Assembly (NCBI GenBank): GCA_029194675.1
Contig: JARFXP010000001.1
Location: forward strand, 682,001-746,000
Direction: 5' to 3'
Length of the DNA stretch: 64,000 bases
Source: Nitrospira sp.
Lineage (GTDB): Bacteria; Nitrospirota; Nitrospiria; Nitrospirales; Nitrospiraceae
Positions 23,851 to 33,000 of the stretch are shown here, one piece after another; position 1 is the first letter of the stretch; every line of letters starts with the position of its first letter. The position numbers and the translations under genes are program-made. The notes beneath the pieces were generated by a model that did no database searches, had not been told where the DNA came from, and saw only the letters and a program-made list of their open reading frames with translations.

Positions 23851-24953
23851 GACAAGCGAAGCGGATCGTCATCAAGATCGGCAGCAGCCTGATCGCTTCG
23901 CGTGCGGAAGGTCTGCGGCCTCAACAGATTGAGCGATTGGCTGATGAAATCGCTGGGCTCCGAACACAGGGGCGGGAAATCCTGGTGGTCTCGTCCGGTG
24001 CCATCGTCTCCGGTATTCAGAAATTGCAGCTGAAAGATTACCCGAAAAGCCTGCCTGTCAAGCAGGCAGCGGCAGCCGTAGGCCAGAGCCGGCTCATGTG
24101 GGCCTATGAAAAAGCGTTTGAACGTCTCAATATTCAAGTGGCGCAGATACTGCTCACCCACCAGGATCTCGCTGATCGCCGCCGATTCCTTAACGCTCGC
24201 CATACACTCGCGGCACTCATCGGTTTCGGCATCGTGCCCATCATCAATGAAAATGATACCGTCGCGGTTGATGAAATCCGGGTCGGCGACAACGACACCC
24301 TCGCGAGCGAAGTGGCTCATCTGGCGGATGCGGACTTGCTGGTGATTCTCTCCGATGTAGACGGACTGTATACGGAAGATCCGCGGAAAAACCCGTCGGC
24401 GACATTGATCCCCTTGATTACGGAGATTACCCAAGACGTCGAGCGCCTGGCAGGAGTTTCCAGCACATTTGAAGGGACAGGCGGGATGGCGACCAAACTT
24501 CGAGCAGCCAAGAAAGTCGGCGAGTATGGAATCTCGACTTTAGTCCTCAATGGCGAACGAGCCGGACTCCTCCCAGCGGTCCTTGAAGGCGGGCCCGGTG
24601 GAAGTCTCTTTCTTGCCCGGGAACGTCGACTGAACAGCCGTAAACATTGGATCGCTTTTACGCTTCGCTCCCGCGGTCAGGTCCATCTCGATCAGGGGGC
24701 AGTCGATGCCTTGATCGAGCGAGGGAAAAGTTTGCTGGCATCGGGCATCCTTCAGGTGACGGGATCATTTGATGCCGGTGATCCGGTCAGTTGTCTCGAT
24801 ACAGATGGAAAGGAATTCGCAAGAGGCCTGGTGAACGTTTCGTCCGACTTATTAGGTCAGATGAAAGGCCTCAAGACAGCGGCCATCCATGAGCAGTTCG
24901 GCCTCCAAGAGTATGAGGAAGTCATCCATCGAGACAACCTTGTCATTCTCTAA
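23832..24953 (+). CDS. proB: Glutamate 5-kinase
   Basis: 373 residues. Amino acid kinase domain: KRIVIKIGSSLIAS, VVSSGAIVSGIQKL, KQAAAAVGQSRLM, PIINENDTVAVDEI, VGDNDTLASEVAHLADADLL, GGMATKLRAAK. It is followed by a C-terminal PUA domain (VHLDQGAVDALIERGKSLLA; GSFDAGDPVSCLD). It phosphorylates glutamate for proline synthesis; the next enzyme, ProA, is encoded far away at 53544-54950. It overlaps obgE. Confidence 0.96.
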   Translation: MRDKLLGQAKRIVIKIGSSLIASRAEGLRPQQIERLADEIAGLRTQGREILVVSSGAIVSGIQKLQLKDYPKSLPVKQAAAAVGQSRLMWAYEKAFERLNIQVAQILLTHQDLADRRRFLNARHTLAALIGFGIVPIINENDTVAVDEIRVGDNDTLASEVAHLADADLLVILSDVDGLYTEDPRKNPSATLIPLITEITQDVERLAGVSSTFEGTGGMATKLRAAKKVGEYGISTLVLNGERAGLLPAVLEGGPGGSLFLARERRLNSRKHWIAFTLRSRGQVHLDQGAVDALIERGKSLLASGILQVTGSFDAGDPVSCLDTDGKEFARGLVNVSSDLLGQMKGLKTAAIHEQFGLQEYEEVIHRDNLVIL

Positions 24954-24976
24954 TCGTGTGGTGTGAGTGCTGAGTT

Positions 24977-25714
24977 ATGAGTTTTCCGAGGTCCAAACAC
25001 TCACCACTCGCCACTCGCCACTCGCCACTAAAACTGGGCCTGCTGGGTGGAAGCTTCAATCCTATTCATAATTGTCACCTGAGCATTGCTCATCACGTAC
25101 ATGAATGGATGCAGCTCTCCCAGCTTCTATTCATCCCGACCGGCGACCCACCCCATAAACAGGGCGGCTCACTGGCGCCGGCGAACGTTCGCGTTGACAT
25201 GGTACGTCTTGCGATCGCTGACAGCCCACTTTTCATGGTATCGGATATCGAGATACAGCGAACAGGAAAGTCCTACTCGATCGATACCGTCCGCTCATTA
25301 CAGGACCACTATGGCCCATACACAGAGCTGTTCTTCGTCATTGGTCTTGACGCGTTTCTTGACTTCCCTACATGGAGAGAACCGCACGAGCTCTTAAAGA
25401 TCTGTCATTTCGTGGTGGTGCCTCGGCGTGAGCGATCGTTCCAGGCGCTGGCCGAGATGCCGTTGCTTCCAAACCTGGATCCACTGGCCCTTGGCCAGCT
25501 CGACACCGGCGTTCAGAATCGACTCGACATCGTCATCCCTTCCTGCCCGGGGATCACCTGTCTGGCCCTTCCACCCTGTTCGATCTCGGCCTCAGAAATT
25601 AGGCGGCGAGTTCGGGATGGACTATCGCTGGCAGATATGTTGCCCCCCTCGGTAGAATCCTATATACTTCGGCATAGCCTTTATCAGGAGGATAGCGATC
25701 TCACGCGCATCTAA
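24977..25714 (+). CDS. nadD: Nicotinate-nucleotide adenylyltransferase
   Basis: 245 residues as drawn from ATG 24977. The nucleotidyltransferase motif is LGLLGGSFNPIHNCHLSIAH (family GGTFDPxHxGH; Cys replaces Gly here). Further marks are LLFIPTGDPPHK, a GKSYSIDTVR segment, FVIGLDAFLDFPTW and the C-terminal SISASEIRRRVRDGLS. The enzyme makes nicotinate adenine dinucleotide in NAD synthesis. The first 18 residues come from a 7-bp tandem repeat and lack a ribosome site, so the true start is uncertain. It overlaps the likely start of rsfS. Confidence 0.92.
   Translation: MSFPRSKHSPLATRHSPLKLGLLGGSFNPIHNCHLSIAHHVHEWMQLSQLLFIPTGDPPHKQGGSLAPANVRVDMVRLAIADSPLFMVSDIEIQRTGKSYSIDTVRSLQDHYGPYTELFFVIGLDAFLDFPTWREPHELLKICHFVVVPRRERSFQALAEMPLLPNLDPLALGQLDTGVQNRLDIVIPSCPGITCLALPPCSISASEIRRRVRDGLSLADMLPPSVESYILRHSLYQEDSDLTRI
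25004..25029. repeat. 7-bp tandem repeat (CCACTCG x 3.7) at the 5' end of nadD
   Basis: Three full and one partial CCACTCG unit, translated as part of the N-terminal extension of NadD. Confidence 0.8.
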
Positions 25715-26117
25715 GGCCACCGCCCTGGCCGCAGCCATGGCGATGCTCGACAAGAAGGCTCTTGATGTCCAGGTCCTCCATGTCGCCCCGCTTACGTCAA
25801 TCGCCGATTACCTGGTCATTGGGTCGGCTGAATCCGACCGACAAACACGCGCAATCGCTGATTCCGTCAGAGAAGCGCTCTCGCGCGTGGGCCAACGCCC
25901 ACTGAGTCTCGAAGGCACATCCTCGGGCCAGTGGGTCCTGATCGATTTTGGCGATGTTGTCGCCCATGTGTTCAGACACGACACGCGTTCGCATTATGCC
26001 CTTGAGCGCCTGTGGAGCGACGCCCGATCTATCCCGGTTCCAGATAATGCATCGGCTTCAGCCACCGCACCGAAGCGACACATGATCCAGAAAACGACTT
26101 CACGGAAGATGGTCTAG
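25698..26117 (+). CDS. rsfS: Ribosomal silencing factor RsfS
   Basis: Core starting MAMLDKKALDVQVLHVAPLT, with SIADYLVIGSAESDRQTRAI, LEGTSSGQWVLIDFGDVVAH and VFRHDTRSHYALERLW: the RsfS/YbeB fold that blocks subunit joining on the large ribosomal subunit. ATG 25737 has no ribosome site and omits the usual SKAxALAAA helix, which is encoded in frame just upstream (ISRASKATALAAAM). AGGAGG (25686-25691) precedes a possible ATC start at 25698, so I place the start there; if only standard codons are allowed the gene is 25737-26117. A basic tail follows residue 110. Confidence 0.88.
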   Translation: MSRASKATALAAAMAMLDKKALDVQVLHVAPLTSIADYLVIGSAESDRQTRAIADSVREALSRVGQRPLSLEGTSSGQWVLIDFGDVVAHVFRHDTRSHYALERLWSDARSIPVPDNASASATAPKRHMIQKTTSRKMV

Positions 26118-26120
26118 GCC

Positions 26121-27521
26121 ATGTTCAAACTGCTGGTCACCATTTTTCTCATCAGTGCCGGTGTGTTCATTTACAGTTATTTTCGCGAGTTGAACCCGGG
26201 AACGGTCGTAGTCCATACCGCGCCTGGTGCCGAGTTTGAGCTCAGTCCCGTCACACTTGTGTTGATTTCCATGGCATTGGGAGCGGTGCTCGCGACCCTT
26301 GTGGTAGGGCTGCAGCAAACGGCGCACTTGATTTTAAACTGGCGTAGTAGCCGTCTCGTCCGTCGCAAGGAGAAGGTCGATACACTTCACCGAGACGGAA
26401 CCCATGCGTTCATGTCGAAGCGCACCATCGAGGCGATTACTCTCTTGGAGAAGGCACTCGCCATCGATCCCAACAGGGTCGATTCACTCCTATGGCTGGG
26501 CAACATCCACCGATCGGAACAGAATTATCCTGAGGCAATCCGGCTCCATCAGCATGCGCAACGGGTGGACGATCGGAACATCGAAGTCTTGTTGGAATTA
26601 GGCAAGGATTTGGAAGAAGCCAAGCGTTACGAGGAAGCGCTTCAGACGCTCCAGAAAATTCTCAACATTGAACCGGATAACCTGACCGCGCTCATTCGAA
26701 AGCGTAATCTCAATATTCGTATGGAGCGGTGGAGTGAAGCGCTTGAGATTCAACACCGCTTGCTCAAGGCCAATCTTCCCACCCCTGAAAAGCAGACGGA
26801 GGCGGCACTGCTGATCGGATGCATGTATGAAGTCGGCCGTCAACTGCTCGAACGTGGACATCCCGACAAGGCTCGTCGATACTTCCGAGGCGCCATCAAG
26901 AAGGATCGCAGTTTCCTGCCCGCTTATATCGGAATGGGCGAGATCCTGCTCCATGAAGGCAAGACTAAAGATGCCGTCGAAATCCTCAAGAAGGTCTACT
27001 CACGGACTCGAAGCGTGATTATTCTCCATCGGCTGGAAGAACTCTTCTTGGAACAGGGCGAGCCCAGCGAAATCATTCGGGTCTATCAGGAGGCCTTACA
27101 GCAAAACCCGCAGAATCCGGTCCTCCAGTTCTATCTCGGCAAGCTCTACTATCGGTTGGAAATGGTGGATGAAGCGTTCGACCTGCTGTCGACGATCGAA
27201 GGGCCACAAGACCATCTGTTGGACTATCACAAGATCATGGCCAATCTTTATTTGCGGAAGCAACATTTCGAAGAGGCCATCACCGAATTGAAGAAGGCCC
27301 TCAGCTTCAAGAAGCGCGTCGTCGTCCCTTATATCTGCACACAGTGTCAGCAGGAATCCGTCGAGTGGACAGGCCGCTGCCGCCGCTGCGCCAAGTGGAA
27401 CACGCTCACCGCCCTCCCCTGGCTTGAAGCCGGACATACCGCTATCGGATCAGCCGGAGAGCCTAATTCCGTGCGTGCTGTTCCCTATCAAAGCATTGCT
27501 TCTCCCTTTGAAACCGTGTAG
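26121..27521 (+). CDS. LapA-LapB-like fusion: two membrane helices, TPR repeats, rubredoxin-type knuckle
   Basis: 466 residues. The N terminus has two membrane helices (MFKLLVTIFLISAGVFIYSY; LVLISMALGAVLATLVVGL) arranged as in LapA/DUF1049. From about residue 90 it is a run of TPR motifs (AITLLEKALAIDPNRVDSLL; AYIGMGEILLHEGKTKDAVE; ITELKKALSFKK). It then has the paired CxxC knuckle YICTQCQQESVEWTGRCRRC, the LapB/YciM rubredoxin-like element. In enterobacteria LapB regulates LpxC and LPS assembly. Here the LapA-like and LapB-like parts are one polypeptide. It begins four bases after rsfS. Confidence 0.85.
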   Translation: MFKLLVTIFLISAGVFIYSYFRELNPGTVVVHTAPGAEFELSPVTLVLISMALGAVLATLVVGLQQTAHLILNWRSSRLVRRKEKVDTLHRDGTHAFMSKRTIEAITLLEKALAIDPNRVDSLLWLGNIHRSEQNYPEAIRLHQHAQRVDDRNIEVLLELGKDLEEAKRYEEALQTLQKILNIEPDNLTALIRKRNLNIRMERWSEALEIQHRLLKANLPTPEKQTEAALLIGCMYEVGRQLLERGHPDKARRYFRGAIKKDRSFLPAYIGMGEILLHEGKTKDAVEILKKVYSRTRSVIILHRLEELFLEQGEPSEIIRVYQEALQQNPQNPVLQFYLGKLYYRLEMVDEAFDLLSTIEGPQDHLLDYHKIMANLYLRKQHFEEAITELKKALSFKKRVVVPYICTQCQQESVEWTGRCRRCAKWNTLTALPWLEAGHTAIGSAGEPNSVRAVPYQSIASPFETV

Positions 27522-27639
27522 GTTTCCCGCCAGCGTCTGCTGATTACTTGACCTGGTGTGTTTGAGGAACCTCTCTCTTCGATTCAATACATCGGCAGCC
27601 CAGCAGATCATCACCACATCACGACTTTTTGAGGATCTC

Positions 27640-28632
27640 ATGACCTATATGACCTTGGCAGACAAAGCGCTCAACGACGAATCCCTTACCAGATCAGAGT
27701 GCCATTCCGTCTTGAATGCGCCGGATGACGAATTGCTCGCATTGTTGCATGCAGCCTTTCAAGTCCGCTCCAAATACTTCGGACGGACCGTCCGCCTCCA
27801 GATGCTCCAAAATGCCAAGAGCGGAGCCTGCCAAGAAGACTGCCACTACTGTTCACAGTCTTCGATTTCAACGGCACCGATCGAGCGCTACAACCTGCTC
27901 CCACAAAGGCAGATGATCGAAGGCGCGCGACAAGCCGCCGCCTCCAAAGCCCAGCGTTATTGCATCGTCATCAGCGGTCGGAGTCCGTTGGATCGGGAAA
28001 TCGAAGAAATTGCCGGAGCGGTGCGCTCCATTAAGGCAGAGCTCCCGATTCAGATCTGTTGCTCTCTCGGCCTAATGAATGAATCTCAGGCTAAACGACT
28101 AAAAGCCGCCGGTGTCGATCGAGTGAACCACAACCTGAACACCAGCGAAGCCTTTCACTCGTCGATCTGCACCACCCACACCTTCCAAGACCGACTGACT
28201 ACCATCAGGAACGCCCGCGCAGCGGGGTTGGAAATCTGTTCAGGGGGCATCGTCGGCATGGGCGAAAAGGATGAGGACGTGATCGAACTGGCGATGGCCC
28301 TGCGCGAGGTGAAGCCGGATTCCATTCCTTTGAATACACTGCATCCGGTCGTCGGCACACCGTTGGAAAAGTGCGATCAACTCACGCCTCAGCGCTGTCT
28401 GAAAGTGCTCTGCCTCTTCCGGTTTCTCCATCCTCGCACGGAAATTCGCATCGCGGGCGGTCGCGAACACAACCTACGTAGCCTCCAACCGTTGGCACTC
28501 TATCCGGCGGACTCAGTCTTCGTGAACGGGTATCTCACGACGCCAGGAGCACCAGCCCCAGAAGTATGGGGCATGATCAAAGATCTTGGCTTCACCATCG
28601 AAGTCGATTATCAGCAGCCAGTCGCCAGCTGA
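27640..28632 (+). CDS. bioB: Biotin synthase
   Basis: 330 residues from ATG 27640 (GAGGATCTC just upstream); the frame is open from 27556 but the extra residues lie before a good ribosome site. A radical SAM enzyme: the cluster-binding CQEDCHYCSQSS is CxxxCxxC, followed by IERYNLLPQRQMIEGARQAA, a RVNHNLNTSEAFHSSICTTH segment, CSGGIVGMGEKDED and the C-terminal RIAGGREHNLRSLQPLAL. It inserts sulfur into dethiobiotin. No other bio gene is adjacent. Confidence 0.95.
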   Translation: MTYMTLADKALNDESLTRSECHSVLNAPDDELLALLHAAFQVRSKYFGRTVRLQMLQNAKSGACQEDCHYCSQSSISTAPIERYNLLPQRQMIEGARQAAASKAQRYCIVISGRSPLDREIEEIAGAVRSIKAELPIQICCSLGLMNESQAKRLKAAGVDRVNHNLNTSEAFHSSICTTHTFQDRLTTIRNARAAGLEICSGGIVGMGEKDEDVIELAMALREVKPDSIPLNTLHPVVGTPLEKCDQLTPQRCLKVLCLFRFLHPRTEIRIAGGREHNLRSLQPLALYPADSVFVNGYLTTPGAPAPEVWGMIKDLGFTIEVDYQQPVAS

Positions 28633-28735
28633 TTGACTTCGTTGTTGCTGTACAAGTAGCCTGTTATCGTCCAATATCCGTGGACACGAAGGACTTCTAT
28701 CGTCGCTCGATAAGCACCCACAGCTGGAGCATTAT

Positions 28736-29017
28736 TTGAGCCGCATCATCTTCCGCATCCATGCCATCAAGCGTATGTTCCAACGACAGGTTTCAGAGGA
28801 AGACGTCAAGCAGGTCTTGGCAACGGGAGAAATGATCGAAAGCTATCCCAACGATATTCCATACCCCAGCAAATTATTGCTGGGGTGGCGGGGAAGTCGC
28901 CCATTGCATGTAGTCGCAGCAGATAATGTTCAAAACGATGAAACCATTGTGATTACGGTGTATGAACCGGACTCTCAAGAGTGGGAAGCCGGATTTGCAC
29001 GGAGGAAACCTCGATGA
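28736..29017 (+). CDS. DUF4258 protein (probable toxin of a toxin-antitoxin pair)
   Basis: 93 residues from a TTG start, with GGAG six bases before it. FRIHAIKRMFQRQVSEEDVK, LATGEMIESYPNDIPYPSKL, GSRPLHVVAADN and TIVITVYEPDSQEWE are the DUF4258 pattern: an HA(I/V)xRMxxR start and a final strand with a YxPD motif. The fold is thought to be RelE/BrnT-like. It overlaps by four bases (ATGA) with a YgiT-type zinc-finger gene, the usual companion. Toxicity is inferred from the pairing. Confidence 0.8.
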   Translation: MSRIIFRIHAIKRMFQRQVSEEDVKQVLATGEMIESYPNDIPYPSKLLLGWRGSRPLHVVAADNVQNDETIVITVYEPDSQEWEAGFARRKPR

Positions 29018-29241
29018 AATGCGTCATCTGCAAAACCGGACAAACGAAACCTGGAAAGGCAACGGTCACGCTAGAACGCCAAGAAACGACACTGGTGGTG
29101 AAGAATGTCCCAGCAGAGGTGTGTACGAACTGTGGCGAGGAATACGTGGACGACAAAGCAGCCTCACAGTTGCTTAAAACCGCAGAAGAGGTGGCCCAAA
29201 GAGGCGTTCAGGTGGACGTTCGATCGTACGAAGCGGCATGA
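29014..29241 (+). CDS. YgiT/MqsA-type zinc-finger antitoxin-like protein
   Basis: 75 residues from the ATG that overlaps the previous stop; GAGGAAACCTCG precedes it. MKCVICKTGQTKPGKATVTL and VVKNVPAEVCTNCGEEYVDD hold the two CxxC pairs of the YgiT zinc finger. The C-terminal helix (KAASQLLKTAEEVAQRG) is short and there is no DNA-binding HTH domain, so it is the zinc-finger-only type. Probable antitoxin of the DUF4258 protein. Confidence 0.82.
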   Translation: MKCVICKTGQTKPGKATVTLERQETTLVVKNVPAEVCTNCGEEYVDDKAASQLLKTAEEVAQRGVQVDVRSYEAA

Positions 29242-29254
29242 TTCAGAAGCGTGT

Positions 29255-29446
29255 ATGAACGTCATCGAACCAAGAATCGAAAAGCTCTTCGTCGCCAAAC
29301 AAAAGCGCCGGAGTCAACTTGCGGACATGCCATTCCATGAAAAAGTGCGAGCGATCGTACAGTTGCAGAAAATGGCAGCGCCTGTACTGCGCGCTCGCGG
29401 CAAGCACGTCACCGTCTGGTCACTCGACGATAGTTCAAACAAATGA
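29255..29446 (+). CDS. Small conserved-looking protein, 63 residues
   Basis: Starts at ATG 29255: MNVIEPRIEKLFVAKQKRRS, then QLADMPFHEKVRAIVQLQKM, APVLRARGKHVTVWSL. It is highly basic and helical. I have seen this type beside nucleotidyltransferase/AbiEii-type and other toxin genes, but I cannot assign a function. The frame is open further upstream, but that part overlaps the zinc-finger gene. Its stop overlaps the next ORF by ATGA. Confidence 0.6.
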   Translation: MNVIEPRIEKLFVAKQKRRSQLADMPFHEKVRAIVQLQKMAAPVLRARGKHVTVWSLDDSSNK

Positions 29447-29535
29447 CCGCCGAGCCATATACACTTTTTGCCGACACCTGGTCGGTCTATGAGAATTCAG
29501 GCGATGCTCCACGGCTGCTGGAGGAAGGCCCATGA
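29443..29535 (+). CDS. 30-residue ORF in the toxin-antitoxin-like cassette
   Basis: MTAEPYTLFADTWSVYENSG followed by DAPRLLEEGP. It starts on the ATG overlapping the preceding stop and ends on a TGA that overlaps the next ATG. Its position in an unbroken chain of ATGA overlaps supports translation. The function is unknown; it could be a leader for coupling. Confidence 0.45.
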   Translation: MTAEPYTLFADTWSVYENSGDAPRLLEEGP

Positions 29536-29690
29536 GGAAAGCAACAAGGAAGAAGGAGACCAAAGCTTTTTCAGAGGCTGTTGGGCGCGCCCTGCGGCGA
29601 GCTGCCAAGGCGGCTCGGAAAACCGCCAAGATGTATGGGACACCCATCTATGTGTGGGAAAACGGCAAGGTGGTGGCGAAGAAACCATGA
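29532..29690 (+). CDS. 52-residue basic protein in the toxin-antitoxin-like cassette
   Basis: MRKATRKKETKAFSEAVGRA, LRRAAKAARKTAKMYGTPIY, VWENGKVVAKKP. The very basic helix suggests nucleic-acid binding; the YGTPIYVWENGKVVAKKP ending is one I have seen repeatedly in small bacterial hypothetical proteins. GAGGAAGGCCC precedes the ATG. The gene overlaps its neighbours by ATGA. Confidence 0.6.
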   Translation: MRKATRKKETKAFSEAVGRALRRAAKAARKTAKMYGTPIYVWENGKVVAKKP

Positions 29691-29821
29691 GATTCCTGCC
29701 TATCGCCCACCAGGCCTTTCTCACGGACTTGGAAGGCCTAATAGATCAACGCGTATGCCAGACCAATTTTGTGACAACTCGTGGTCGCATATCACCGCCG
29801 GCTCCATCAGGACCACTCTGA
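29687..29821 (+). CDS. Possible 44-residue ORF ending the cassette
   Basis: Starts on an ATGA overlap with the preceding gene and reads MRFLPIAHQAFLTDLEGLID to a TGA at 29819. No similarity recognised. The overlap is the only argument for translation; it may be the remains of a longer gene. Confidence 0.25.
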   Translation: MRFLPIAHQAFLTDLEGLIDQRVCQTNFVTTRGRISPPAPSGPL

Positions 29822-30046
29822 ATCCGACAACCGACAAGATGTCTGGCTACTCAACTTCACAAATGGAATAGTGATGAATCAGGTGGAGAGTCCGACAGAG
29901 AACGATTTCACTGACAACTGTTTCCGATAGTCTGTTGCTCAGCTGAGCAGGCGTTCAGCAGTGTGTCCGCTTAAGCAGGTGAGCGTCGAGTGCCGTAACT
30001 GGTCTGCACGGCTTCTGTTTACGTAACAATGCGGAGAATGAGCGCG
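29822..30046. other. Intergenic region before the TIR/propeller gene
   Basis: No credible gene. GCTCAGCTGAGC (about 29938-29949) is a 12-bp palindrome. GGAG at 30033 belongs to the next gene. Confidence 0.3.
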
Positions 30047-33000
30047 ATGGCAAAATACGACAGTGCTTCTCTAAGCGCTGCGTTCGATGTGTTCATCAGC
30101 TACAGTCGCGTGGATGTCAGACTCGCCCGAGCGTTGCATGCGGCTCTCGAGCGCTACCAAGTTCCCTCGCACTTGTCTCGCCCCAGTCGCCGGATATCCG
30201 TGTTCCGCGACGAGACCGCTATGAGCGGCACGAGGTACTACGAATCCATCGACGCACACCTACGGCAATCGAGGAAGATGCTGCTGATCTGCTCTCCAGC
30301 CGCCAGGCGCAGTGAGTTTGTTTGCGACGAGATCAGGCGATTCCTTGGCACCCATTCGATCAATGACATCGTTCCTGTCATCGCGTCGGGTTGGCCCAAC
30401 AACGAGGCCCCGTCCGATGATCTCAAGGCCTTTCCCGATCTTCTCGGCGACATGCCATTAGCGGCGAACCTGTCAACATTTGAGCCACGGCGGCATCGTT
30501 TGCAGGATCTTGACTGGAGCGAAGCCTGGCATCTGATCTTGGCAAACGTTCTTGACGTCGAGCGTGCTACATTCGAGGTTGAAGTCAATGTAAGTCATGA
30601 ACTCGGGCGAGCTGAAGCGCTTCGGCTCTGGGAGCTCGCAAGCACAAAGAAGGGAGATGAGAACCTGGTAGAGGCGTTGCTCCACGCTGCGGCAGCGCAC
30701 GCGATCATGCCCGACTCCGAGCTTAAGATCAGCCTGGGAATCGCGACTATAGCTTTGTTTCCTCGCATTGTGGTCGACCGCGTGTTGACAGTCGACGCAC
30801 CGCTCCGTGGTCTTCGATTCAACCGGGACGGTTCGCAGTTAATCGGGTGGAGCGCCAGTGGCAGGGTGCAGCTAATTGACGTCGTTTCCGGCAAGGTGCT
30901 CGCCAGCGCGATTCATCCAGGCGAGATTCTGAACGCAGCCTTCCTGCACGATGGCTCGGTGGTGACCTACGGTGGGGGAGGAATAACCATCATACAGAAG
31001 TCCCTCGACGTAGTTACATGGGATGCGCCATTCTTCATCGCTCGCGTGGTCGAAGCTCCTATCGGCGATCTCCTGGCGCTGACCGGCCCGCAAGGAGAGG
31101 TATGTCTGTGGTCGAGACGGCTCACTGGGCCTATCCAGGTCAAGAAATTCTGGGGAGACGATCAGGCGCTCGCGCTGTTTAACCATGATGGGAATACCCT
31201 TCTGGCCACAAACGGTTCATCGGTGCTTCAACTGGAACATACGGGTGACCGGAGTTGGATCCAACTCCCAACCAAGTTCGTGGTCCATCAAGCCGTGGCG
31301 CCGCTCGGATCGTTCCTGGTATCCGACTCGGAGAGCATACAACTGGTCGCGTGTCTACCCGAGTCAGTTGAAGCAGCTACAATGATGGTGGCCAAAAATA
31401 CCGCACAAGTGGTTGCCGCCAGACTTGGCCCCAACCTGACAAGACTCTGTTGGATTGACCAGAGCCACGTTCTCTATTCACGTGACTGGTTTGTGTATAG
31501 AGATGATGACGATTTGGACCGAGATGCGGATGACGGCAGGATGTTCGTTCGAATCAAACCAGACCAGCACGACCTCGAGTTCTGGAACGGCGATGCTGTT
31601 GCCGTTGCGTACGGTGATCATACCATTTGCGCTTTAGCTGCAAATGGGGAAATGCTCTGGGAGCGCGAATTCGATCATTGCACAGCATTGGGCGGGTTGA
31701 AGGTACACTCAGATCTTGGCATCCTTTCTCGAGTCGATTCCAAATTGAGCCACACCACGTATATCGACCTCGCCGACGGCAGCGTCCTTGAAACCAGGCG
31801 TGCGGTGCGCCCCGCCGGATACGTCGACAGCTGTAGTGCCGGTCAGATTGCGGCAGCGAGTGGCGAAAACTCACTGCGTCTCGCTTCATTGCGTCGCCGG
31901 CGGGCAGATGAAGCACTGAGACGCTACTATGATGTCTCTCATATCTTGCAGGTCGGCAACCGTATTCTGGCCGCCTTCGAACAGCACGACCGTACTCTAC
32001 GAATACTGGATGCTGTGTCGGGTGAACCGGCGTTTCCGGTGCTCAACACTGTGATGCAGATCACAGACATTCTGATCACTCCCGACCATCTCACCGCGTT
32101 GACCTTGGATATGCAACGCCGACTCCACCTGTGGCGCCGGCACGGCTTCGAGGCTCAACAGACTCCCTTGCCGTTAGGCGTCCCGGTAGAAAAGACGTCT
32201 GTAACGGAGGCGGGCGATCTTATTGCCGTTGCAACTGGTGCTGATATCTCGATCATGGCAGTTGACGAGAGGGTCGAAGTCGTGAGCAGCATGGTGCACG
32301 CCAAGGACGAACGGATTATGCACCTTCAACTGGGTCCAGCGGGGGCCACACTGGCGTCTGCTTCACAGAATGTCGTTCGTCTATGGAATCCTAGGACCGG
32401 TCGTCCTATCAGTGATTCAGTTATATTCGAAGCGCCTGTTGTCGCATTGGGTTTCACGCCGCCCGATGGACATAAGCTGGTCGCATGGAGCTTGGACAAC
32501 TCGTTCGTGATCATAGACGTTATGACCGGCAAAGCTATCCGGCGCGTGCACCCTGGCCCTGATACCGTGATGGAAGCAGGTATCAAGATCGTGACCATGA
32601 GCTCTGACGGGTCGCTGCTCTTCACGGCTGGGGCTGATCGGAGTATGCGCATCTGGGATGTTGCAACGGGTGACGAAGTGGCCGAGCCGGCTGTGCATCC
32701 CTTCCGGCTGGCAGGGATTGCGGCCTCCGATAACGTCGAGCGAATACTCACGTGGGGGGCGGATGTTGTTTCGACCTGGAACCCATGGAGCGGCTCCAAG
32801 GCAGGACCGGACATAGAAGTTCCCGATTTGGTGTCCAGTGCCTTTTGGACGCTGGACAATGCCCGCGTGGCCGTTATGGAAGGCACGTCACTGAGCCTCT
32901 TTGATCCGGAAACGTCTCTGTTGGTGGCCGGGCCATGGCATCACGGCGGCAAGGAGTTTTCCGCACGATTCGTTGACGATATGCTGGTCACCTGGACCAA

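Noticed and set aside
25004..25029. Possible CRISPR or phase-variable array
   Set aside because: Only a 7-bp unit with no spacers: not CRISPR. Kept as a simple repeat.
29895..29911. GACAGAGAACGATTT also seen at the IS target site (10424)
   Set aside because: A shared 15-mer is expected by chance in a 64-kb window and the flanks do not match.
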